Source: Luscinia megarhynchos
Taxonomy: Eukaryota; Chordata; Aves; Passeriformes; Turdidae
Length of the DNA: 64,000 nucleotides
NCBI GenBank assembly: GCA_034336665.1
Contig: CM067592.1
Location: 50,795,783-50,859,782 of the forward strand
Direction: 5' to 3'
Shown: positions 12,001 to 24,800 of the stretch, in pieces
Layout of the letters: the number at the start of each line of letters is the position of its first letter
Numbering within the stretch: position 1 is the stretch's first letter
Notes under the pieces: model-generated
What the model saw: the letters and a program-made list of their open reading frames with translations, nothing else
The model's database searches: none
What the model was told of the DNA's origin: nothing
Program-made: the position numbers and the translations under genes

Positions 12001-15000
12001 GTGATTCAACAAAAATATTTGTGTTACTAACTCAAAAAGAAAAATCTCCCCAACAAAAAGATTATTTTTTAAAATAGAATTATTATTCTTCTGCAATGTA
12101 AAATGTTCTTGGAAAATGAGGATTTAATATATAAACAATTAGTAGAAGCATTAAGCCAATTACTAAACTCAATTTCTATATTAAATGTTAATTAAATTCA
12201 GAGGTATTTTTAATAGCATTAATATGGAGAAAACAAATTCTAAAAAAGGCAATTTAGCCTCAGTATAATCTATTAATCAAGAATAATGTTTGGTTTTCAC
12301 AGACATATTTATAGCAATATTAACACTAATGGTTCATTTCACATATGGAAGTTCAATTCATATCCAAAGGGCTTGAAAATTCAGTTAAGCCTTTTATTTG
12401 TGTGGTTGAACATAAGTGAAATATGTATTTTAATGCAATTACTAAAAATAAAATATCAGCAATATTCCTTTGATCCTAACAAAATGTGGAATTAAGCCTG
12501 ACCTTGTATTGATGTACACTTTATTACACTTTTTAAATAAACATCCATTTTAAAATATTCAGTAGCAAAGAACTAAAGTTCTTCAAGATACTGAAAACAA
12601 GAAACATAAAAACGCTGCTCCAGGGAACTCAGTCTCTTTTCTTTATCTCCTTAGTAGTCATGGAGGCTTAAAGAAGATGTAACTCAAAATATTAATTCTA
12701 TTTGAACAGTGTGTAAAGTTTCATTTATCAACCAATATTTCTGTTCTAAATAAATTAATTGTCACAGTGTGTCTTAATGTATTGGAAATCCCAAAATTAT
12801 CTTTTTTACTTGAAAATTAAATTAAAAATATCTTGAACTGGTCTCTCTCATAATCTGATAAAATTTAATCTGAAAGTTACTATGAGGTGGTGAGGTGGTA
12901 TAGTGTTATGAGAAAATAAATAATGTTTGAAAGAAATTCTCTTTATAGAGAGGTTCGAAGGTAAAAATTTGTTTGGAGAAAGAGATGGCTTTCTTTGGGG
13001 TGTTGGCTTTTTGTAATAAATAAATAAATGAACTTTGTAACTGATGAACTCTAGTTATCTTGCAAGCTTCTTCATGGGCAGAAATTATTTATAATTTTTA
13101 CTAAAAACCAAACAAAACTCTTTTCAGTATATCATTGTGCTTCTCATAATAAAACTGTCCCTTTACTCTTCTGAAAGCAAAATACCTGGCATACTTGTTA
13201 TTCTTTGGAAAGAATCTCTTTTGTTTGCTGTGACAGTGCCTTAGCAGAGCTTCTCTGGGGAGTGCAGCATTTCCAGTTTATTTGCAATATGTCCTCTGTG
13301 TGACTGTGGATAAACAGCAAGGTACAGTCAAAAGTGGCAAAATGTCCCTTCATAGCAGGTATTGTCTTCAAGCACACTTAGAGCTGCTGAGGGTTTTTTG
13401 TCTCCTCACATTGGGATATTCTCAGTAAAACTCACAAGGAACTCATCAACAGTCTGTTCGGAATAGCAGAAAGAGGAGATCTTACCACAGGAAAGCAGCA
13501 GACCCAATGACAGAAAGTCACAGCTTTTGAAATAGTAAAAAATTCTTAGTCATTTCTATTCATCAGTGAAATGCAGTTGAAGAGCTCTTACAGGAGTGAA
13601 AGGACAGTTTGGCACAGCAATTTGTCCAGGGCCACTTCTCATGCCACTTCCACAGATTAGCTTGTTAAAGGGTCTAGAGCTTTCTGCTTGCCGTCATTCT
13701 TCTCATGATGCCATGGTAGGGACTGACTAAAGAACAAATACTGATAATTCATAGCATCCACTGCTAAAAAACCAGAAATCTGCTTGCTATATTTAAATTA
13801 GATTACAAACTTTGAGGGTAAATGTACAACTTTGAGTATTATATGCCCAATTTCTAACACAGAAAAAAAATTATAATTTAGAAGTTATATAAGTTTGTCT
13901 GTGAAGATATTGCAGACAAAGATTTAGGAAAGCTCACCCAAAAACTCTCTTTGGGCAGTGGTCTGGTAATAATCATCCAGAGGTTAGTTTACTGAAGAAG
14001 AGTTAGATGGACTGACAGAGATATTAGTTTCTTGGCCAAATCTATGAGACACTTAAGAAGAAGGTGACCTGAAAATCTAATTTACTTAAATTATGATTTG
14101 ATAGACCAAGATGCTGAAAGAATTCAGCAAATTCTGTGATTTGCAAATTGGTGGTGAAGTGGCGTGATTACAAAAGCGTTCAGCGTGTCTAGGAGAAACA
14201 CTGTGGGGCTGTGGAGTGGCATCCGCTGATGAAAATGTGAATCAACAAAAAGGCTTTTGAGAATCATCCTAATTATCCCCCACAGGAGAGGTATGACCTG
14301 CCAGATGCAGCCTTCAAACAGATCAATATTTAAATGCAAACTTCCATGGCAAGGAAGTGAGACTTGGCAGAAAATGGGTGGTGTGGAAACATTATGCAAA
14401 ATGCTGACCAAAACAAGAAGAAGGGCTCAGTCCTTACATCCCTTCTGTCCGTCATAGATAAATGATTATGAATCAAGAGCAAATTTAATAATATAGTCCA
14501 TGAAAAACATATTTCTGTAAACTTAAGGCAGATAATTCATGGCATCAATGAACTACTCTCTTTGGTGGGAAAAGCAGGCTGTTGGTTCTTGCATAACCCT
14601 GAAATTACCTCTTATGCTCTCAGCATTAATCTTCTCTCTGCTGTGTTCTTGTCTCACACATTTGCAATATTCCCCATCTGATCTCACCTTGTAGCTGCAG
14701 CTCTTCAGCTTACTTGAGCTGTTCCATGATGCCTTTGGTTTTGTGTAGGAGCGCCTGATCCACTTCTGTTAGGTACCACAAGGAGGGATAAGCATGCCAA
14801 TAGCAGACTTTGTCCTCTCACAGATGGGCTTACACACAGCACACCTTTCCCAATACTCTCACAAGTGCACTCTGTTACACACACTTCAGATGTTGAGAGA
14901 GAAGTACATTTAGAGGTCTGTAATAAGGACCCCACACAGACAACAGCAGACTAAGCCACCTGTGACTGCCTGCAGTTAGCAAAACATTTTTGAAAGTAAA

Positions 15001-15027
15001 ACTGTAAACTACTTGGTCTTTTTCCTC
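9001..15027. other. AT-rich unique sequence, no gene seen
   Basis: Long unassigned stretch. It includes an 18-A run at 11320-11337. Small patches near 9470-9620 and 10200-10600 are somewhat less AT-rich but match no family I know. No open frame looks protein-like. Very old, unrecognisable repeats are possible. Confidence 0.45.
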
Positions 15028-16222
15028 TGGGAAGTTCTCCAGCCACTCTGTCCCTAGCCTATAGCTCTGGATGGGCTTATTGTAGTCAAAGTGTAGTGCC
15101 TAGCCTTTGTCTTGTTGGACCTCATGGCCCATTGACCCAGCCTGTCCAGGTCCTTCTCCAGAGCTTTCTGCCCTCCAGATGGATAGTCCAATCCAACTTG
15201 GTGCTCTCCAAGCATTTGCTAATGGTAGATTTAGCCCTCTTATCCAGATTAAAGATATTAAACAGGACTGGGCCCAACACTGGGGATGCAGCACCCCTTA
15301 CCTACACGCTCTGTGCCCACCTCTCAACCCAGCAGAGAGTGCACCTGTCCAGGCCATGGAGTGCAGGCTCTTCCAGGAGCATGCTCTAGGAGACAGTACC
15401 GAGCCTTTGCTGAAATCCAGAAAGACAGCATCCACAGGCTTTTCCTCATCCTCTTGGCGAGTCATCTAGCTGCAGCAGGAGGTTGGGCTGGTCAGGCTGG
15501 ACCTGCATTTCCCCGCTGTGCTGGCAGCTGTCCTGTAGGTGCCGTGTGATCACACTCAAGGGGATCTGCTCCATAACCTTGCCAGGCACTGAGGTCACCC
15601 TGGCAGCCCTGTAGTTCCCCAGGTCCTCCTTCCAGCCCCTCTTGGGAATGGGTGTCACATTGGTCAACCTCCAGTTGTCTGGGACCTCCTGACCTCCCTG
15701 GTGAGCCAGGACTGATGATAAACGATGGAGAGAGGCTTGCTGAGTTCTTCTGCCACCTCCCTCATAATCCTAGGATGAGTTCCATCCAGTCTCATAGACT
15801 GTGAGCATCTAAGTGTCTTGGCAGGTCACTAGCTACCTCTTCCTGGATTTTAGGGGGTTTATTCTGCTCCCTGTCCCCATCTACCAGTTCATGGGGACAG
15901 TTATCCTGAGGATAACCTGCCTTACTGTTGAAGACTGTGGCAAAAAAGTGTTAGGTATCTCAGTCTTTTCCTCATTTTTGGTGAGTATAATCTCCCTCTT
16001 TTCCAATAAAGAATGGAGGTTTTCCTTGTCCCTCCTTTTGTTATTTATGTATTTATAAAAACATTTTTATTATCCTTTACAGTAGTGGCCAGATTAAATT
16101 CTGAGCTTTCACTCATCTTAATATTCTTTCTTAATTTTCTTTCTGCATGACCTAACAACATCCTTAACATCCTAAACACCAGAGTTCCCACCCTACCCCC
16201 CACTCTTCCCCCCACCTCCAGG
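15028..16222 (-). mobile_element. CR1 LINE fragment, reverse-transcriptase part of ORF2 (dead)
   Basis: A minus-strand piece of a bird CR1 non-LTR retrotransposon covering most of the reverse-transcriptase domain. Reading the minus strand, the segment at 15446-15667 gives NVTPIPKRGWKEDLGNYR followed by VTSVPGKVMEQI, the conserved opening of CR1 RT. Further along (about 15244-15292) comes LGPVLFNI, the conserved block before the active site. The catalytic box itself, normally FADD in this family, reads CLES at 15194-15220, so both metal-binding Asp are lost. Frameshifts and stops divide the frame. The end near 15028 falls inside the C-terminal part of ORF2; the diagnostic CR1 3' tail is not joined here. 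The edge near 16222 is degraded, with a C-rich stretch. Recognition is by family consensus; subfamily is not assigned. Confidence 0.93.
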
Positions 16223-17699
16223 GACATTAGCAGTTATTTTTCATACCTCACTGATCATACATACAGGATTTATAGCATGTGCTGTGTCGGCTGGTGTTTA
16301 TTTAGTACAGTAACATCTAGTCATCTAGCTGCATTTCCCTTGAGTATGATCTTCCTATGACTTCTGAGGCAAAAAGAAGCATCCATCTGCTGCTGTCTGT
16401 TCAATGGAACAGAAAGAAGCATATGGGCTCTCCCCTGGTGTGGGTGAATAAAAAGCATCCATCTCTAGGGCTGCTGCTCCAATATCTTCTATAAACATTA
16501 AATTCAAATATAGACATGTTTTAATACAGCTTTCTCAGCTGTTTGTACTTCTGAATTTGTATTACATTGGTGGAGGTTTTACATTAGATAGTCTTCTCCC
16601 TATTTTTTGCTTTGGTAGCTTACCCTTGTAAGAACCACATGTGATGCACACAAAAAAGATTACAGCATTCCCCAAAGAGTTCTCCTTTCCACAGCATGCA
16701 TATTTCAACAAAGCATACATAAACGGGGATGTTTTGCAGTAAGTGGTGAAAGTATGGCTACAAATAGTATGGGGAATGCAAAACTAGTAAGATAGGTCTG
16801 TCTGTTCATTTTTTGGGACTTACTTTTGCAATTTAGGGAGATGCCTTTAAGTTAAATACTCCAGCAGTAAGTTATAACCTTGTGGATCGAGGCAGATATT
16901 GATCTCTGGATATGCCTACAAAAACTACTTTTCATGGAAGATGAACCAGCCTTATAAGAGGTGCTGGCATCTCAAGAGATGATGTATATAGTTGCACTCA
17001 AGAATAATGTGTGAGGAATAATCTAAGCATGTCTTAACATCAGGATCCATAAAGGAATTTGACTACAGACGCTTGGGGTTTATTTTAGGCTAAATTGTAG
17101 CATTCAAATGCAGCATGTAGGTAAAATGTTAAGAAATATATATTTATCAGGCATTTGTAAAGGTCTGTATTATGTAATGAGATTTAACCATGTGTAATTT
17201 AATAATATATGTTTAAGCAGCCCTCCTTGACTTTGTAAGGGGTTCTTCCATACCAGAAAGCTTTTCAATTCACTTCTAATTTCATACATCTTACAGGTGC
17301 TGCTCAAGGGACATATTCAACAGTAATACAGGCAAAGGAAAGAGAAAATAGCAAGATTTCCCACTGTATTGCTGGGAAAAGTAAAATCTATTTGTCATTT
17401 TGGAAACCTGATGGGATGAATCACATGATTGGAGTGCTGCAATCAAAGGCTATGAACAGTTTGGGAGGGACATGCAGGGAAAGGAAGGTGGGAGATTGTT
17501 CTCTAAATTTCAAAAGGAAAGTAAATTGACTTCACAGTTCTGTTTATGAAAAGCATATGCAAATGTTGAGAATTTAGGAGTGAATATTAGAGACCCAGAC
17601 AGCAAAGGAACCTTTGTGGTTCATGTTTTCATGTTTACTACAGGTCACTCAATCAAGGAGAGGTTATTGGTGGAGAACTACAGGAAGCACCATGCTCAT
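16223..17699. other. Unique sequence between CR1 pieces
   Basis: About 1.5 kb of AT-rich sequence separating the RT piece (15028-16222) from the CR1 pieces further right. No gene or repeat family recognised. It could be a later insertion into one CR1 or original DNA between separate CR1 copies. Confidence 0.5.
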
Positions 17700-17800
17700 A
17701 GGGCATAATCTTGTGGAGGGACTTCAACCACCCTAACCTCTTCTTGGAAAGTTGTGCAGCAAGCAGTCTAGGATAATCTCAGACTGCATTGAACATAACC
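17700..17800 (+). mobile_element. CR1 LINE remnant, endonuclease part (plus strand)
   Basis: Short decayed fragment on the plus strand. At 17714-17737 it encodes WRDFNHPN, which resembles the GDFNHPD block of the CR1 apurinic endonuclease domain, and the next 60 bases follow the DNA consensus of that region (AGCAAGCAGTCTAGG-like). The surrounding frame is broken. It lies head to head with minus-strand CR1 sequence just to the right, so it is either a separate insertion or an inverted 5' part of one. Confidence 0.6.
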
Positions 17801-17861
17801 AGCTCAAACCCCTTGATCTCTTTCTGCAGGGTGCTCTCCTGCCGCTCTTCCCCCAGTTTCT

Positions 17862-17995
17862 ATGTTTAACCAGGAACATTTAATCCTTTTCCAGGTGCAG
17901 AAAATTTTTCTCCTTAAACTTCATATGACTGTTGATTGCCCAGTTCTCTATTCTATCCAGATCTCTCTGTAAGGCCTCTCTTGCCTCCCATGTCA
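17862..17995 (-). mobile_element. CR1 LINE remnant, C-terminal ORF2 part
   Basis: Minus-strand fragment matching the stretch just downstream of the RT active site in CR1: the plus-strand words for the Leu-His-Leu-Gly region, then CTTCATATGACTG and CAGATCTCTCTGTAAGGCC. It covers the same part of the element as 15040-15175, so it must come from a different CR1 copy. Confidence 0.7.
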
Positions 17996-18024
17996 CCAGT
18001 CCTTGCTTTCTATCTCCATATACT

Positions 18025-18960
18025 TTCCTTTTCCTGTAAAGCCAGGCCATTCATCTGCCCCCCTTGCTTGGCTTCAGCATTGTGAAATTCTCTGCCTTTG
18101 TGGTCCTTACAAATGTCTCTAAAAAACTGATCAGAATTCATAGACCACAATACCTTCAAAAGCAGTTTCTCAGGGGTCCTTACTAAGTAATTCTTCCATC
18201 AGCCTTAAGTCTCCTCGCCCTATATCCAGGCTGGAAGTTTTGCTCCTATTGCTAATAACTTGAAATTCAACTATTTTATAGTCCAGTGACCAAGACAGTC
18301 AGAAAATGCTATTTTGCCCACCATTTTCTTATCTCTTCACAAAGAGCAAATCTAGGAGGGTGCCTTTCTTACTTAGTACCTCAGTGCCTTTAGTACATGC
18401 AGCGAGCATCAGAAATTTCCAGGACCTGTTTGTATCCCTTGTATGACACTCCCAGTTGGTGGCTGGGAGGTTAAAATCAACTGTAAGGACAACAGAGAAT
18501 GCTGTAGAGATATCCTTTAATTCTGTGTGGAGTGATTCATCAGTGTCATTATCCTGTCTGGGCAGGAGATAGTGTACTGCACGACAACAACCGCTGTATT
18601 TGCTTTTCCTCTTGTTCTTATCCAGAGGTACACAACTCTGTCCTTGTAAATTGAAAATGCCACACAGGCCAAATCCTCCCTTATGTGGTGTGCCCTTTAA
18701 CCTCTCCTGTCCCATGTATCCCTCCCAAAGAGCCTATAAGTGTTCATCATGGCATACCAGTCACGGGACACCTCCCACTAAGTTTTGCTCATATCAATGA
18801 TGTTGTGACTCTGGGACTGTCAACACACATGGGGGAAAAAAAAGATGTAGATTTTGACAGATCTGTTGAACAATCTTTACCAATATCTGAGGCAAATCTT
18901 CTTCTCCTTTGGTTTTCTCAGATGGTGAGATCATGGCCTCAGTTTTGAAGGACCTTCTTT
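18025..18960 (-). mobile_element. CR1 LINE fragment, endonuclease part of ORF2
   Basis: Minus-strand 5' half of CR1 ORF2. A 128-codon open frame (18329-18715) contains VDFNLPATNWECHTRD, corresponding to the endonuclease block normally reading GDFNxPDxxWE, and ends with GTLLDLLFVKR, matching the family's LLDLVLTNK-type block. The leading Gly of GDFN is replaced by Val, and stops close the frame on both sides. Plus-strand words such as AAGCCAGGCC near 18040 and CATGGCATACCAGTCACGGG near 18750 fit the flanking CR1 consensus. This is an inactive copy. It takes up the CR1 order roughly where the piece at 15028-16222 leaves off, so the two may once have been one element. Confidence 0.88.
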
Positions 18961-21802
18961 GCAGTACCAGGGTCATGATGTAACTAGCAATCTTTGTAAT
19001 CAGAGCTCTGTATGCAGTGTTAGATTTGTACACTCTTCATGTGTGCATCTCATTTTTAACAAGAGCAGTGCAAATGTTTATGGATTGTTAGTGTTCACGC
19101 AGAACACGAGTGGTGGAAGCTCATAATTCAGTCATAATAGTACTCAAGTTAAAGCCAGCTACAGAGAATTTGTGTGTATTCTACTGGAGAGCATGTATTA
19201 ACAGGATTAAAATGATGGAAAGGGTATCTAGCCCTAACTAGTGGGATAAATAATTAATGAAATAGAAATCTACTTAGATATAAAATGCTTCTTGCTGAAC
19301 ATTGATCAAGACAATAAGGCTGGGAACAGCTCCAAAGTGGAAGAGGGTATCCCTGGGCAAGAGTCAAAACCACTTCTGCCTGATTTGAAGAAGGATAAAG
19401 TTTGGGGTTTTTTCATTTGTGTTTGCAAAATGACAAGAGTATAAAGAATTCCTTTGTTAGATACAAACTAGCAAGATGATACAAAATTCAGTTCTGATTT
19501 TCTGTGGCCTATCAGGTCCTCATCAGAAAAAAGCACTAAGAGTTTTTGATGAAAAAATATTGGAGAGATCTCACAGACTTGTATGATTTTGGATATAAAC
19601 ATTAATTTAATGTATGTATAGAAATATGATGCAGTTAGTATTCCAGCATTCAATATCTAAGCCTGAAGTCCTAAATTAGTCTTTTGAAACATTACATAAG
19701 GAACACAGAATATAAAAATTTCATAAGCAAAAGGCTAGCTATGTTAGCACTTAATTTCCAGGCTTAAATAAAAGGTAAAATGTTTGAGAAGATGAATCAT
19801 CAGTTATCATGTATATTAGTTTCCAGAACATACTGTGGAGGAGATTCTGTGACTTTGCATATTTGAAATAAAATCAAAATGTCTACACTGTTGGGAAGCT
19901 GGACACTCTAATACATAAAATGAAAATCATAAGCAAGACAAGCCTGATTTCTGTACTGTGTTCTAAAAACATTATCTCAGTTTTGAGTGTTCATCTTAGA
20001 TGGTAGATATCTTGTAATTAAGCTCTTTGGCTATAATGTTTTATAATATCCTTTTTATTGACTTCTAGATACGAAAAGCATTGGTTTTCTTTCTTGAGGT
20101 CAAACAACTTCATCCTGTTCCCTCAAATTCCTCCTCCTGTCTCACATATTTTCATCTCCAGTACAATTAAAATTCCTGCTTGTCCTGCTTATTTGATACA
20201 TGACATCAAAAAGAAACCAAGTCTATTTATTTAAACCCAAACAAGATCTCACCTCTTTTTTTCCCCTCATATCTGCGATCCTTTTGTTTGGTTTTATTGT
20301 GATGGTCTGATCTGTGCTCCTAATTCTGATGATAACCTTCCTCAATTTCCAGTGTAATATGGCTTTTAGAATATTCCAGCACTTACCAGAATGCTGAAAA
20401 ATATTACTGCATAATCAAAACTTTATTTAATCTAGTTGAGTTTGGGTTTTTAAAAAAAAATTTTGTAATATATTTTATAACCAGATTACTGTGTTGAAAT
20501 TGAGAGGTACACAGGTTTTTTATGTAGCTTGTATATGTGTTTCCTGTGGAATCTCTCACACTGGCTACTGTATCCAAGATTTCACCCTGAAGCTTCTGGT
20601 TTCCCCACTTCTCTTGTGTTCAGTACTTCTCTACTTCTCTAAAAAAAGAATAAAGGAACAGACAACTTCTATTATCTTTGGTTTTATGAACAGATTAGGG
20701 AACAAGTAAATTTTTTAAAAAAACATTACCATGACTTCAACAAACCATACACAGTACAGGCATATTTTAAGTGATGCAGTTTACTTGTTCCTTTTTAATT
20801 TCTGCATACATTTTTCTTTTTTACAGAGAAATTATCATTGTAGTTGAAAATTGAAAACAAAGCCCAACAGATTAATATAAATTACACTAGGGCCTTATAT
20901 TCAAGACTTTTTTCTTGAATTTTTGGGAAGCAGTTTTTCTCTGGTACTTTTCATCCATCCACATAGTCTGGTTAGATATTTTTAAATTCCAGCCATCATG
21001 CAGTTAGAATTTGCAGGTGGTTCTCAGAGAACTTTTTCTCCTCTGTCTAGCTGTGGAAAGGACAATGCAATTAATAACAGATGGTATGAAATGACCACGT
21101 CCTTGAGAGAATGCCTTATTGGCACCTCCTGCTAATTGTATCACGTATAATGCAAGTAAAAGCATAATAAATCTGAGCTGGGGGACATTTTATGCAAGAG
21201 CTCCTCTCCCTTTCCAGACGGTAAATTGCTCAGCTCTTGAAATATCTATAACCTTGTGATACCCAACGTGCATTAGCTTAATTGCCTTTTTTCTTTTCTT
21301 TCTCTCTCTTTCCTTGCTTCCCTTGTCTTTTGTAGTTCCCTCTGTGTGTAAGAAAAATTCTATTTATTTAGTCTACCAGCCTCAGTGCTCTAAGGAAAGG
21401 ATCTATATTTGTTGTCTTGGACAGAATTTTGTTGGGTCTGTTCTGCAGAGTTATTGGTAAATTGTATTTTTTAAAGAGCTGTAAAGCCTTTAACTTGATA
21501 TTGGAACATAAGTAAACGCTGAAGGAGTATAATAGAGACTTAGAATAGCATTCTCATTAACTGTGAGAAATAGTGAGCTTCAAATAGATCAACAGATATA
21601 CCCTATTCTATTTCTAAAAATAATACCACTATAAAAACAAACCTTATAGTTTTCCACAGGAAAAAAATAAGAAAAGATTGCTAAATTCTCAAGTCCTTGT
21701 GCCTCATCTCTTTGTGGGGATCAAAGAGCATTGCTTTGGTATGGTTTGCTTCCGCTGGCAATGGGGGTGGGGTGACTGCTTCTTGCAAAAGTTCTGCAAC
21801 AT
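18961..21802. other. AT-rich unique sequence, no gene seen
   Basis: No open frame of interest and no recognised repeat. A segment around 20985-21290 has a texture often seen in conserved non-coding elements (listed separately). Confidence 0.45.
20985..21290. promoter_or_regulatory. Possible conserved non-coding element
   Basis: Inference only. This 300-base stretch has balanced composition, no simple repeats, and several homeodomain-type cores such as GCTAATTG, CAATTAATAA and GCTTAATTGCC close to CACGT/CACGTA words. Gene deserts around developmental genes often hold elements of this type. Nothing here proves conservation or activity. Confidence 0.2.

Positions 21803-21831
<29 letters not shown>
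21803..21831. repeat. (TTG)n microsatellite
   Basis: About nine to ten uninterrupted TTG triplets. The poly-Val, poly-Cys and poly-Asn runs predicted here come from the array, not from a gene. Confidence 0.95.
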
Positions 21832-21834
<3 letters not shown>

Positions 21835-24800
21835 TCTTCTTACAGCAATACTTTCAATCCTGGCTTTGTCCCAAGGAGAAAATAACAGGTAAGAGCACAG
21901 GACCATGGATATACATTTGTTTGAGGGAGTTGCCATTTCAGGCAGAGAATTATGCTGCAGCTGCACAGACTGAATTATATCTGTGGTTAAAAATGCCCCA
22001 TGAATGTTTAGCTGGCTTTAATGTATCACCCTAACTCTTCTAGTGTCTGTATGGTGAAGGCAATTTGACAGAGGATTTTTCTTTGTGGAATATTTCAGGA
22101 AGATAAGGCAAAGTTTTCAAGTGATTATTCAAACCATGCTTGGGCCTGTATTCAAGGTGGAAAGGTGCCAAGCCATTATAACCCATTCTCCTAGAGCTGA
22201 TCATGCCCTTTAGGTGTCTCCTCTTCCATGCCATATGCTGCTGAGCCATCTGGGGAAAGGAGGTCTTCCCTGGATAAGAGTTACACTGAGCTATCAATGC
22301 AATTCACAGAGGAAGATTCACACTGAATTGGGAACAAGGACTTCCAAATCAAATTCTCATCCTTGCTACTGATTTTCAGAATTATTATAGTCTATTTACT
22401 GTGTGCTTTTGTTCTTGATTCTTATTCTGGTCTGAATGGTGCCTATCCTGAGGATACTAAAACTAGTTACATGAAGAACTACCTTAGCAAGTGCTATAAA
22501 CCCCATATTTCAGTATGAAGACTGCTTTAGGAACACCATACAATCTCAAAACTTGTTCTTGAGAGACTGCTGAAATCTGAGCTCAGTTATTCTTATGAAT
22601 TTTGTTCTTTGTGCACAGCCCCTTGAAATGTCCCCTAAAATATGTACGGTGTTTTGTTTTTTGGTAAATTCACATGACATTTTCTTACTGTCCTTATAAA
22701 ACTGGTTAAATTATTTCTCTCATATGTCCCTAAGAAGCTATTACTGACTGACTGAGTCCACCTAAGTCAGTAATAAGATTCCCACCTGAGGCGAGAAAAG
22801 AATCTTCAAACTTCATTTTAGTATATGTATGCAGAAAACTCCAAAACAAAGCCCAAAAAAAACCAAGAAACCCAAGACCAGAAGAAGGATTATTGTGACT
22901 AAAGTATATTTTAGTGTAAGGTGGCCAGGATAAAATTCACAGAGGTGAAGAGTAGAGAATATGAAAAATGGTTGAAAAAACGACTGAAAGCTAGAATGGC
23001 TTAGGTAATGAGACTATAGCTGCTTAAGCTACTAGCTTTTCCAGTGTGGTGCATGTTTTAGAATTGTTTTATTTGCCTTATGCATTTGCTATTTTATTTC
23101 TTCGATGATACTACATCATTATGAACTAGAGCAGTGCAATAAATTGTAATAACCCTGTCATTGTTTGTACATCTGAATATCAGTTTTTAAATTCAGAGTG
23201 ACTCAGGCTTGGGCAAAATACAGGAATTGATGTATAGCATTAAGATGCTATTTAGTCCCCTAAGAGGAATTATGCTAATCCCCTCTTTCTATGGAGACTA
23301 AAAATTAAAAGTGACATCATTAAGTTTGTAGGCACTGATGGAAATATCTTGTGTATCCAAATTGGTTGGACATTGTAGGTAGGCAGTCAATATGATTTAT
23401 TAACCATGACTGTACATGCAGCATGGAATATTCTTTCAAATACTTTTAATTTCCATAGAGAGGATCAAAGTATATGAAGAGGTACATTCATGCCCCAACT
23501 GGTAGAATGGTGACAGTAATCAAAGATAAGTTTCTAAGTAAATCAAAAGACCAAAAATATGAAAAACTCACACTCTTATTACAAAAAATTAGTAATGTGT
23601 CATTGTGTAAAGTAGTTATTTAACAAATATAGACTTCCCCTTAGGCTCAATATAGATGGCAGTATGTAAGTGATATTAGGCTGATTCCATTTGAATCCTG
23701 TTGTGTTTTGTTTTTCTGATTAGAAGACCATAAGTTTACAAAACAATTACTTCATGCCATTTATTCCCATTGCTCAAATAAGGAGATCATAGTTTGGTCT
23801 AGCTTCCTGGAGACATATCCTGGCTTTGTACTCCAGCATCTTTTCAGACTGGCTCTGGCAGCTGAAAGATCTTGCTTTCAGAGTTCAGTTGTTGAACCTG
23901 AGGAAAATAAAACTAAAAAAATAATGAGCAGAGTTTTTTTAAAAGTGTGTTAGGATCTGAATTTAATATTCTGAGAAAGATTTGAAGAAAGTCAAAGACA
24001 TATAAGGAAGCAAAAGAAATGAGGGAGATGCAGATTAAGAGAGAGAAGAGAATTGTATTTCCTTCAGTTATGGCAAAAGCCTAGATTGTCTCAGTTGCAA
24101 AATGCATTCATCCTAATAGCAGGTGACTGTATTAACATGTTGATGGAATTCTGTGTATGTTAGACAATTATATTTATCATGTCATAACTTTCCATATGTG
24201 TTTAATTTTAAGATAAATAAAAGACCACTCTTCCTATATACCAAATGTATATTTCCATTGCTCAAAGTCAGTTTTACCTATGTATGAAAATTTCAAAGAT
24301 CATCCTTTGAAGCAGTTGTATTAAGACATTCAGTAGGGCCGGATTAACAAATACTCAAATATTTAGATAATAAAACAGGTATTGTATAATGAGTGTAGGA
24401 ATTAACTCTTCCTTCCATATTGCTTGTAAATACTACACTATCTTTGACAATTCTGTCTTTTCTTCTTCTTCATGTTTTCAGTTTATGCTCTAGATTTAGA
24501 ACTTAAATGTATTTTCCTTAAAGGTCACATCACTTACTTTAGTAAGTAATTTGGTTGGGTGGATATGACTAAATATGAATACTGTATTTATATGATGACA
24601 AGGGAAAGCTGTCTTTTTTTTTTATTTTATTTTAACTGCTATGAATTTTCTGAGTGGCTTCTCTTTCTCCCAAGTGCCAGGACTGTTAAATGAGAAAATA
24701 AAAAAACACTGCTTTTTTTTGTTTCTAGATACTCACTGTATGTTATAAATCACTATCAACCCACAGCAGTGCTACACTGTCTCTGATTTCTTGATTTTTG

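Noticed and set aside
15096..15549. Several overlapping plus-strand frames of 87-120 codons
   Set aside because: They are antisense shadows of the decayed CR1 reverse transcriptase on the minus strand.
21678..22034. 118-codon frame with a Cys run
   Set aside because: The run comes from the TTG microsatellite, and the flanks show no protein family.
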